A stretch of 64,000 bases of DNA, from contig JAAEAF010003133.1 of the NCBI GenBank assembly GCA_011037195.1, positions 1 through 64,000 of the forward strand. The letters run 5' to 3'. Source of the stretch: Triatoma infestans (lineage: Eukaryota; Arthropoda; Insecta; Hemiptera; Reduviidae). Position 1 is the first letter of the stretch; each line of letters opens with the position of its first letter. The notes beneath the pieces were generated by a model. It saw nothing but the letters and a program-made list of their open reading frames with translations. It searched no databases and was not told the origin of the DNA. Shown here in pieces: positions 55,425-64,000 of the stretch. Made by a program: the position numbers and the translations under genes.

Positions 55425-56275
55425 GGAAAGTCGCGATTCCGGTTGATGGATTTAACCCGAAATCTTCGTGTATGAGGATGGTGGAGCGGCTAAACTTAAT
55501 ACCAAGTTTGAGCTTCCTGTGACTTTTCGTTTTTGAGATATTCTGTTAAGACACACACTCAAATATTCGTATATATAGCCCATTCGCTAAAACTATTTTT
55601 TCCGTATTCAAGAGGCCATAAAATATGTATTTCCGGTGAAAACTCAATTTCGAAAATTTGATGCGATCGCAATACTTCCTGTTACTAGGGTAATAAGAGA
55701 AAGGGTTCGTAGGTCACCTTTATAGGTCCCCGAGTCCTTTTTACGGGTTGCCTAGGATATTGATTCAAGTTTGTACGAAGCAGTGGATAGAAGACCAGCG
55801 TCTGCAATGGTGGGAAAGAACACCAAGGCAGAGGCAGGCTAAATTCTTTATCAAAAGGCATTCACCAGGGATCTACTGATTCATAGCCCGAATGGACATA
55901 AGGCTATTAGTGAGTCTATTATGAGGGCATTGTAGGCTGAATAGGCATATGCAACTAGTTACTACTTGCAGATAACGCGATATGCCGATTCTGCGAGGCC
56001 GAGAAGGAAACCCCGGTACACATCTTTTGTGAGTGTGCCGGTCTGATGAAGACAAGGTTTGTACAACTGGGGACAAGCAATCTCGAAGCCACGAGCTTCA
56101 TGAGGGAGCCACTTTCAGCTTTGCTAGGCCTGATTTTAACAAGGCGAAGCTGAAAGATGTTCTATAATCTTAGGGGATCCACAGGAGACCTCTTAATGTA
56201 GGTCGCAGTCGAATGAGGCTCGCTCTTCCCTTTTAGTAATTTAATCTAGAAGTAAGAGAAAGTAAAAAAACAGCT
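55425..56275 (-). repeat. R2 5' end, minus, split by LINE tail
   Basis: GTCGCGATTCCGGTTGATGG, AAATATGTATTTCCGGTG, CGATCGCAATACTTCC and GTAATAAGAGAAAG, then after the LINE AAGTAAGAGAAAGTAAA. Confidence 0.75.
55694..56262 (+). pseudogene. LINE ORF2 C-terminal tail
   Basis: Insert about 55704-56252, bounded by TAAGAGAAAG at 55694-55703 and 56253-56262. Pieces in broken frames: FIKRHSPGIY, GHCRLNRHMQLVTTCR, ICRFCEAEKETPVHIFCECA (Cys-Cys-His-Cys finger), FMREPLSALLGLI, and GTAGGTCGCAGTCG near the 3' end. It resembles R1, I or Loa-type ORF2 tails. A related minus copy is at 58610-58918. Confidence 0.8.
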
Positions 56276-56279
56276 GTTT

Positions 56280-57220
56280 TGAAAAAGCCACGTTAAGACC
56301 GAAACAACTGAATGTTTAAAATAGTTATGTATAAATAGATGATTAGGTGAGTACATAAATAAGCATAATTAACTAAAATTATGCAATTTAAAAAAAAAAA
56401 AATGGTTAATCATTATGCAGTAGACAAAAGCTACTTAAAATAGTAAAAAAAGCATGTGATAGGAAATATTAAACACCTAGCTATATCCCTGCGGTTATAA
56501 AAATAAAAAATAAATCACCTAGAATGTCAGAAGGTGACGTTTAAACACCTTCATTCATTGATACTAATTTTTCTTCAGTCCACCAACCACTCATCATGTT
56601 GCCACTAGGGTCGCTGAAGTCATCAAATATGTTTAATATTACGACAAGTGGGAAGCTGCAACATTCCATCTATGGCATTAGCTTTAGAATAATAATAATT
56701 ATTATTATATGTGTTTTTATTTCGTAATTTTAACCGTTTCTTTATTTTATAAATATTTCAATCAATTATCTGTAAAATATCGTTTCGTTTATTGTTGGAT
56801 TCCAGCCACCATTAATAACCTATTAAATCCAAATATAAACTTTCTTTATTAAGATATCTAATTAATAAAAAAAAAAATACCGCATCATCTTTTTTTCTAT
56901 TTTTAGCGACACTTTGAATTATCTTTCGTTTCTTTCGGCAAAATGTTTTTTTTTTCCTGCCCATCATTAATTTACATCAATCATCTTTATTCCCGTCTTG
57001 ATCTAAAAAGTTTTCTTGAAGAGAATTAGTGTTTAGCTTAAAAGTTTCTGCACCTTAAAATCAGGATTACTTTTTGTTTCATTCGCCTAAAATTGTTCCT
57101 AGGCTTAAAAGGAAGTGTGAAACGAAATCTGTAAATATCATCTGTACTGTTGGGTTTTATATTATAGAACAAAACCTATTTAAAATACGATTTGCAATCA
57201 TTTTTGTTCCATACAAAATT
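56280..57220. other. AT-rich unique stretch
   Basis: No recognised repeat or gene. Confidence 0.35.
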
Positions 57221-57224
57221 TGGA

Positions 57225-58075
57225 TGCGAGGATGAAATTGTCATTCCCTTTTTACGTACTACCAAATTTCAAAAATTGTGTTTCCACCGGAAATACATGG
57301 TTTCAGGTTCGCGTGAGTTAGTAGGTTTTAGCGAATGATCTGATTGTATCGGAATGAGTGTGTGTGTGTGAACACAAAACATCTCAAAATCGAAAAACTA
57401 CGCCCCAAAATTGGCATTCCGTCTAGGTACTACCACCGCATCTGTCACGGAAAGTTTCGGGCAAAATCTATCAGCCGGAAGTGCGAATTTACTGAACAGT
57501 TTTTTCTCAGTTTTTCACAATGTACACTATCTATATACCTATCACTTTTATTTGAATCATTTTCCCGGAAAAATGGATTTCTGGGCGGTTCTGGGTGGGG
57601 AACAGAAGCGTTATGCTTCCCTCTAAATCATTAGATGTATCGTTCTATTTATTACATATATAATTGTATATAAATTGCAAGCATTTTTCCAAATTTGAAG
57701 AAAACTAGTTGAACGGAAGTGCCACTTTACAGAACAGGTTTTTGAGGTTTTTCGAGTTTTCTTGAAAAACGACTAAAGTGTTTTCTTTTAACTTTGATTG
57801 GCTAACTAAAAATCATTGATTTATTAGTATTTTTGCGAATTTGTGGCGGCAAATTTTAAATTACGCGTTTTTATGAATGGCCTTTTTTTTCTGGACTACA
57901 GTGTAATCACCACTACTACTTCTCCCTCTCATCATTTCTATTTTTATGTTCGTACAAATGAGTAAAATTTCAAATTTAAAAACTTTTTAAAATTTAAAAA
58001 ATTATTTTATATACAATTGTTCTAACAAGAAGTAAGAAGAGAAAGTTGTGTGAGTGTTTCACACCAGATTATTTT
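57225..58075 (+). repeat. R2 repeat, plus
   Basis: GTTTCCACCGGAAATACATG, a GT tract at 57358-57371, CATTCCGTCTAGGTACTACC, CAGCCGGAAGTGCGAATTTAC, GGGCGGTTCTGGGTGGGG, the R2 tail GAGAAAGTTGTGTGAGTG and CACACCAGATTATT. Confidence 0.82.
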
Positions 58076-58200
58076 GTTTGTTTGATTCTTTTTTAACATT
58101 TAAATCCCCTAACCTTTGCTTTGGGTCACGTGTGTAATTTCGAGATTTTTTTGCAATAAGAAATAAAAATAGGGGAGCAACAAATCACTTCAGGCATTTT

Positions 58201-58340
58201 CTATTTGAACTCACGTGTTACATGACTTAGTATCACCTACATTTCTATTTGAACTCACGTGTTACATGACTTAGTATCACCTACATTTCTATTTGAACTC
58301 ACGTGTTACATGACTTAGTATCACCTACATTTCTATTTGT
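58201..58340. repeat. 44-bp tandem repeat, three identical units
   Basis: Units start at 58201, 58245 and 58289, with a partial fourth at 58333. Units are identical by eye. Each carries ACTCACGTGTTAC (the CACGTG palindrome) and CATGACTTAGTATCACC. Another CACGTG lies at 58127-58132, just upstream. Confidence 0.95.
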
Positions 58341-58609
58341 ACTAGGCGGGGGGCTTTTCACATGTGAATGCTTTAAATAAATCAAATTATAAATATTATC
58401 TTAATTTTGGCTACAAGAAAACCTTGTATAAAACAGGTTTAAAGAAGGTTAAAACAAAATGTGTTTTACTAATAATGTGTCAACATTAATTTACGATCAA
58501 ATTTCCAATCGAATTCGTTTTTGAATATAAACCATGGCTTCTGTTCGAACTTTGGGGAGGCATTTTTTTTTTTTTAAATTCGATAGAGCTATTCGAAACT
58601 AAGCGTTCA

Positions 58610-58918
58610 TTCGATCAGAATCCGCCGAATGTAGTTTAGTTTGTCGGTATAACGCGTAATCTACAAGTAGTCATTGGGCATGTACCTATTCAGCTTACAA
58701 TGAATGGCCTGGTAATAGACCCAATATTAGCCTTATGTCCGTTCGGCTATGGCTAAGTATGACCCTGGTAAATTTAGGTAAATGTCTTTTGATAAAGAAT
58801 TTAGCCTGCCCACTATTGCAGACGCTGGTCTTTTATCCAATCCTTGGTAGATCCTTGAATCAAGATCCTGGCCAATCCGCAAAAGGGCTCAGCGGTCTAT
58901 ATAGGTAAACTTCGAACC
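58610..58918 (-). pseudogene. LINE remnant, minus, related to 55704-56252
   Basis: Minus strand follows the 55704 copy: GGTTCGAAGTTTACC, GATTCAAGGATCTACC, AATTCTTTATCAAAAGACA, then the part before the cysteine finger, fading near 58610. Its 5' junction is the same as that of the 55704 copy. Confidence 0.72.
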
Positions 58919-58919
58919 C

Positions 58920-59635
58920 TTTCTCTTACTCGACACAAAATGCCCGTTAAACTTTATTCGCTCGTTTGAATAGTTGTCATTTCTAAATTCACTTCAGCTA
59001 GGTGCAGGATATTTTATCGCTAAGTGCAATGTTTATTCAATAAAATCATTTACTTTTAAGTGAGGTGAAATGTTATTGGTGATGTTGTGTGTTTGTGTGC
59101 TGGTAGCTTGTGTAGCACGAGCGGTTTAGTAAAAGGGTTTGTAAGTATATATGTTTAAGAGAGAAGTATTAGTAATAAGAAAGAACTCACCTCTGCTAAC
59201 AATAAATATAATTCTAATAAAATGATAACTGCAAGTTATTGCAAAGATATTATAAACTTATTAATATGCACTGATGCTAAGAGAGTGAAAAACAAGTGTT
59301 CTGCTTCGGTGTCTACAACCAACTATATTGAAGGAATGTCTTCTAATTGTTCGTTCAAATCCTCCCCTGTGAGAAGAAGGGGTAGGACAATGCTATCAAG
59401 GTTCATGAACTCTCCCAGGACTTCTTCTACCAGGACTTCTTCTACCAGGCGTACCCTTTTGAATGTTAGAATATTCTTGAAATAATATTTTTCAAATAAA
59501 ATATGTGTGTGGCATCCAACACAGAGGCATTAGTTCTAAAAATAGACTTAGAGGATACTTTTGCATGAAGTAGAAATTCTAATATAACTTCAGTATTTTT
59601 ACTTATTTTAAGCATACTATAGTTTATTTTCTGTT
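58920..59635. other. unique stretch
   Basis: A short tandem CAGGACTTCTTCTAC lies near 59416-59447 inside an 87-codon ORF of no recognised type. Confidence 0.35.
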
Positions 59636-59639
59636 AGAG

Positions 59640-60350
59640 AATTATTTCTCGGATTAGTCCTCAGAAGAAGTATGGCTATCGTGTCAACTTTTCCTATTTG
59701 AGTGTTCACCAGAAATACACATATTAAGGTCACCGGAGAGCAAAAAAAGAAAATGTTGAACAAAATATCTCAAAAATGAAAATACACTGGAAGCTCAGTT
59801 CTCAGTATACCGCAACTGACGTCAGAATCCATCAAGCTGGAACAGCGACTTTAATGATTTTTTTTTTAGCATTTTTTTACTGGAAATCGGCTCCAGCGAA
59901 GTATTTTATTCTTTATATTTCGTATACTATCTACGCACATAAATGGCTATCACTTGTATCTGCAATATTTTTCCCAGCAAAATTTTGGGATGATTCTGGA
60001 GGAACAGTAAGCACTAAGCTTTCCTTTAAAGTACAATTTCAGAACAATTTATAGTTCTACCCCTATATAAGATCAAAAGGTACATTGCAATCTTTGTTAC
60101 AATTCCATAACTATAAAAAAAACGATTAACCGGAACTGCGATTTTACAGATTTTAATTTTTGTTTTATTCTGACGATAACGGCAATGATTTCCCTAAAAC
60201 GTGGTTTATGAAATAAACTATATACACCTATTACTTTTAGGAAATAATACTTAGAGCGAATTCTTGGGAAAGCTGAATATTGCCGATCCCCTTCCTTTTG
60301 CGGATGGGAATGTTCCATCATCTGCTGAGATTAAGGAAACTAAACATATA
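59640..60350 (+). repeat. R2 repeat, plus
   Basis: GTGTTCACCAGAAATACAC, AAATATCTCAAAAATG, GAATCCATCAAGCTGGAAC, GTATACTATCTACGCAC, AACGATTAACCGGAACTGCG. Confidence 0.7.
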
Positions 60351-60352
60351 GT

Positions 60353-61174
60353 AAAAAATCTTGTGTGAAACACTCACACAACTTTCTCTTACTCCAGTAC
60401 TCAAAATTATAATTGACAAATTTTATAGTTAGTGTACCAAATTTAATGAAATTCGTCGAAAAGTGAAAACACTGTCCAGTAACACTGTCCGGTTTACTAA
60501 TTTCCTTGAAACTCGGAATTTTGGCCATCTATTTATTTCTAATTATTTCGTTTGGATGATAGAATTATGTAATCAACTATGATAGCAATTAGAGAAAAAC
60601 ATAACCCCACCCCTCCTCCCCTTAAATGAATTTTCCCAGAGAAATGTTTTAAATAAAAGTTATAGATCTTTGTATGTTTAGTTTATATATGAAGTAAATC
60701 GTCGCAGACATTTTGAGAAAATCGCGAAAAAGTGATAAAAATCATTTTGTAAAGTGGTAATGTAAACGCACTTCCGGTTATCCGATTTTTTGGAACTCGG
60801 AATTTCAACAACATATTCAATTCTGATTAACATTATTTAGATGATAGAACTGTGTAATAAACTGAAATAGCACTTAAGATGAAAACCTAACCCCACTCCT
60901 CCCCCAGAAGTGCCCTTAAATGAATTTTCCCGGAGAATTGTTTTAAATAAAAGTTGTAGCTGTTAGTATGTGTAGTTGATATACTAAGTTTGAAGAAAAT
61001 CGTTGGAGCGATTTTTGAGAAAATTGCAAAAACGTAAAAAAAAACTAGTAAAGTGGTACTTCCGGTTGAGGAATTTTGACAGATGACCCACTGTCAGATC
61101 CCATGGTGATAACTAAACGGAATATCAAGTTTGAACTTTCTACGATTTTTCGTTTTTGAGCTATGCTGTTTAAA

Positions 61175-61214
<40 letters not shown>
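60353..61214 (-). repeat. R repeat, minus, ending at (AC)19
   Basis: Opens AATCTTGTGTGAAACACTCA and CTTTCTCTTACTCC. ACTTCCGG-type sites lie near 60482 (decayed), 60771 and 61059, again about 290 bp apart. It stops at the CA microsatellite, so the outermost 5' segment is missing. Confidence 0.85.
61177..61214. repeat. (AC)19 microsatellite
   Basis: Perfect run at the GT position of a minus R copy and at the breakpoint of that copy. Confidence 0.97.
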
Positions 61215-61220
<6 letters not shown>

Positions 61221-61265
61221 CTGGATTGCCTTTATTTAAATAAAAATCTCTGGTAATAAAAACAG

Positions 61266-61851
61266 TTAACTCATTGCATACGGGCGTTTATTGCCGGCAC
61301 TTGTAGCAAGAGTGGGAAATATTTTGAAATATGTGTGCGAATATTAGAGTAATGTAAAAACTCTAAAGGGAAGGGATTAACTCAATGGTAGCGCGCTGGA
61401 CTAGCAACCCGGAGATCCCGGGTTTGAAGCCCAGCTGTGCTACCCTTAGTTTTTCTCTTAGAGGAGCTTCTACAGCTCATTGTCCGATGATGGGCAGTGT
61501 TATCTGTAACGAGAGACGCTCGCCGGAGGCCAGCAGATGCAATGAGAAGGCTCCGGGCGCCAGTGACCACAGATATTGACGCGTTTTCTCATAAATTAAA
61601 GAAAAAATCTTTAAAAATTGAGAACTATTTTGAATCCGATATAACTTTGATTTTCTTATCACCATTATTGTTTTAAAAACTTAAGGCAGTTTTGTATAAA
61701 TTAATAAATATAGAACGTATAGTAACCCAAATTGTTACCCTTCCCGCATTCTACTGCCAGTAGTTTAAAAAAAACGTGATCCAGGCACTACACGCAGTTT
61801 GCAACAACAAAAAAAACGTAATTTTACATAATCTCGCCAACAATGTGTTAA
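61266..61851. mobile_element. candidate piggyBac-like MITE carrying SINE A
   Basis: TTAA at 61266-61269 and 61848-61851 bound the segment. Inward from them, CTCATTG on the left and CAATGTG on the right are near-inverted. TTAA duplication is the mark of piggyBac insertion. The pairing is short and TTAA is common in AT-rich DNA, so this is tentative. No transposase inside. Confidence 0.35.
61369..61610 (+). mobile_element. SINE A (tRNA-Ala-derived), plus
   Basis: GGGATTAACTCAATGGTAGC, CTAGCAACCCGG (anticodon AGC), CGGGTTTGAAGCCC, then CTCATTGTCCGATGATGGGC and GAAGGCTCCGGGCGCC, with an A-rich tail. Flanks AAAAACTCTAAA and AAAAAATCTTTAAA may be a decayed duplication. Confidence 0.88.
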
Positions 61852-62235
61852 TTTTTTTATGGGTCGCTAAAATTGACCTGTTCATAAAGTACTTGTCAAT
61901 ATAACTGTGCTATGACCCATCAGACTTCTGGTCGACTCTAAGATCTAGAAATTTGATATGTAATTTAAAATTTAATATTAAGGATATAGAAATAAAAGAT
62001 TTTTTCCTAATCATGTTAATCTTATTACAGATAGACACACACATATTTAGAAACTCACATTCCACGCAGCAACATTTGCTTGCAACATTGTACACCAATG
62101 TTTGCCAACATTTAGTGGGTCGGCAAAAGATGAAAGAGGAGTTATTTTGTTACTACTTTCCACCTACAATGGGAAACATTGCACGGGTTGTATATAGTAT
62201 TTCTTCATTATTTATCCTAGCGGCGGCTGTTAGAG
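61852..62235. other. unique stretch
   Basis: A 107-codon plus ORF (61953-62276) runs into an R fragment at its end and has no recognisable domain; not called. Confidence 0.35.
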
Positions 62236-62239
62236 GAAT

Positions 62240-62400
62240 TATTGAAATCGTTTCAGTTTTCACCGGAAATATATGATTTGAGATATCTAGATTACGAAAG
62301 AAAAAGAAGTTTTTTTTTGCGAATGTTGTTTCTTTGTGCAAAGTGTATGTGGGAACAAAACTTTCTAGAACAAGAAATGTTCAGAAAGCTCTAAAATTGA
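62240..62400 (+). repeat. R 5' fragment, plus
   Basis: TCAGTTTTCACCGGAAATATATG, TTGAGATATCTAGATTACG and CGAATGTTGTTTCTTTGTGC keep the R 5' order. Confidence 0.6.
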
Positions 62401-62989
62401 TAGTTTTCCACTTCCTGAAACGGATAAATAACAATGATTATGCTTAAATGATATTAACAAATAAAAAGAAAACATGTATTTATTTATAAAGCTAATTACT
62501 AGATTGACAAGGTGAGAGATAATTGAATAATAAGCCAACGAGATCCAGTCGCTTATCACCCTGTTTTTTTATAGACAGTTGATTAAAACGGAATGACTTT
62601 GTTATTAGTATTAGTGCGTGCGTACGACAGTATGTGCCCTTCATGTATTGAATAAACCAATAATGGGCTTGCTGTCCTGTCCATTTATAGTATAAAACAT
62701 CAAAGACGTACTTTTAATCTTGTCTTTTATGTTATTTATTATTATTATTTTTTTTTCTAACTGTCGCATTTAATACTTGTTCTGTTCTATTGAACAGTTC
62801 CCTTGTTGTATCTAATTTAATATAGTATATTATATTGGTTTGTACAAGATAACTAATTGGATTTACTACTAGCTTAAGACGCTTTAAGACTATTAATTGT
62901 GTTACTCTGGTTTTGAATTAAATACAGTCAATAGTATTCAAGACTCTCAAAACCAGAAACGGCAAAAACTTTATCCATGCGAAGATTAA

Positions 62990-63475
62990 AAAAAAAATAG
63001 AGCTACTTTTGAGAAAATCGCCTAAAACAAACAAACAAACAAAATCAGTGAAGTCTACACTTCTAGGTTGAAAAACGATTTTGATCGAAACTTTTGTATC
63101 CAAAACGCATATTGATATCAAAAACAGCGTTTTAGTTAAAGCTTCCAGCAGTTTTTCGTTTTTTAAGATAATTTTTTCGCTCGCTCGCTTGCGCTTACAC
63201 ATTCGCAGGAAACAAGTTTTTTTTTTTATAATCAGAGGACCTCAAGACATGTATTGAAATTGGTTAAGAACTCAATATTCAAAATTGAGCTGTTATGCAA
63301 TAAATATCAAATCTTATTTTAAATTATTTTTAACAATTTTGGCATGACAAACGTACTGACAAAAAAAAAACAAGTTTTGTAAGCTATTCTTGTTTTCTCT
63401 TACTCCTAGCCAGAGGAATGATTGCCTTTCGTGTAAAATTTTCGAAATTCAGTAAAAGAAAGTTAAATAATCTAG
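62990..63475 (-). repeat. R2 fragments
   Basis: Minus part 62990-63300 (GAGCTACTTTTGAGAAAATCG, CACTTCTAGGTTGAAAAACG, CAGAGGACCTCAAGACATG). A plus 5' end lies at 63390-63450 (TTCTCTTACTCCTAGCCAG). Confidence 0.6.
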
Positions 63476-64000
63476 TTGTAAAACTATTATTTTCTCTCAC
63501 TCCCATAAAATGTAATATCACAGACTTTCATTTATTTTCAAATTTCAGTCATTTGTCCCAATAGAAATGTATTGTGGTGGGAGACAAGTAACAACCTAGT
63601 GATTATATTGTACGCCAGAAGAGTGTGCTGATAAGATTAAACCAAATCCGCGTATAACATTTGAAATTTAAAGTGATAAGGTTTATATGTGTGCTGTTAC
63701 TATTCTAAGTTTGAAGGAAATCGTAGTCGTTTTTGAGAAAATTCCAAAACCTGTTCTGTAAAGTGGCACTTCTGGTTAACCGTTTTTCTTCAAATTTGGA
63801 ATTCCAGCAATGCTTCTATCATACAGTATCGTATGTATTGTATAGTTGGTAGTACCATAATATTGCACTAATATGGTACTTTATAAGGAAGCTTAACATT
63901 ACTGTTCTTCCAGATCCTTCGTTTATATGTATGGATAGTATACGAAGTTCAAAGAAAACCACTGGAGCCGTATTAGAGAAAAATCTTTAAAAAAAACTAA
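63463..64000 (-). repeat. R2 repeat, minus, runs off window end
   Basis: TCTAGTTGTAAAACTATTAT, CTCTCACTCCCATAAAATG, GGCACTTCTGGTTAACCG near 63766, CGTATGTATTGTATAG, GGAGCCGTATTAGAGAAAAA. Confidence 0.7.

Noticed and set aside
58201..58340. CRISPR-like array
   Set aside because: The units are contiguous with no spacers, and the genome is eukaryotic.
61385..61579. 64-codon plus and 62-codon minus ORFs
   Set aside because: Both lie in SINE A and recur as frames in other SINE A copies (for example 22856-23059).
61953..62276. 107-codon plus ORF as a gene
   Set aside because: Its last part is R repeat text (TTTTCACCGGAAATATATG) and the rest has no recognisable domain.
1..64000. bacterial operons, Shine-Dalgarno sites or defence systems
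   Set aside because: No conserved long ORFs; SINEs, LINEs, LTRs and microsatellites show a eukaryotic nuclear sequence.

Overview
The window looks like repeat-rich, AT-rich nuclear DNA from an invertebrate, most likely an arthropod. The evidence is long non-coding stretches, tRNA-derived SINEs, non-LTR retrotransposon fragments, hAT and piggyBac-like DNA transposons, solo LTRs, dinucleotide microsatellites and a short degenerate run of the arthropod telomere motif TTAGG near 52.5 kb. I cannot name the genus. I found no host protein-coding exon, true tRNA/rRNA gene, CRISPR array or operon that I can defend. The coding traces I recognise all belong to decayed mobile elements.

Most of the window is built from one dispersed repeat family, called R here, present on both strands in more than 30 full or partial copies. 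A full copy is about 1 kb (for example 6178-7174 minus). One end carries ACTTTCTCTTACTCC followed by a GT-rich stretch; the other carries GGAGTAAGAGAAAGT and then a segment ending in CACACCAGATTTT. Between them lie two or three diverged modules of about 290 bp, each opening with ACCGGAAGT. A diverged subfamily (R2) is also common. Other elements are inserted into R copies, giving a readable nesting order.

Region by region. 0-3.7 kb: partial R copies and a minus-strand Jockey-like reverse transcriptase remnant. 4.6-7.2 kb: R copies, one split by a solo LTR. 7.6-16 kb: hammerhead-like repeats of family A, a SINE B, R2 copies, a small foldback and mostly unique AT-rich DNA. 16.3-21.8 kb: a solo LTR with a 4-bp target duplication, three LINE 3' remnants and R2. 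22.0-24.6 kb: a complete but dead hAT transposon with an 8-bp target duplication, its transposase split by a SINE A with its own duplication. 25.4-31.7 kb: a palindromic mini-element, a LINE tail, an LTR, a LINE split by a small hAT-like element, and an R copy with (TG)22. 33-43.6 kb: hammerhead-like families C and B, a LINE tail inside a SINE B, several SINE B copies, and LTRs including one with an internal inverted duplication. 44-58 kb: R2 copies, SINE A, LINE tails, a second LTR type, the TTAGG-like tract and mixed A/B hammerhead-like repeats. 58-64 kb: three identical 44-bp tandem units, LINE remnant, R copies and a candidate piggyBac-like element carrying SINE A.

The most interesting signal is three short repeat families (A, B, C) sharing one layout: CTGATGA-like core, short hairpin, GAAA, a tiny self-complementary stem, then GTC or GTT. 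That is the order of a minimal hammerhead ribozyme with almost no stem III, as described for Penelope-like elements. Each copy here is mutated, and families A and B have one extra base after the core, so activity is not claimed. The second is the R family, which scatters dozens of sites matching the ETS-factor consensus ACCGGAAGT.
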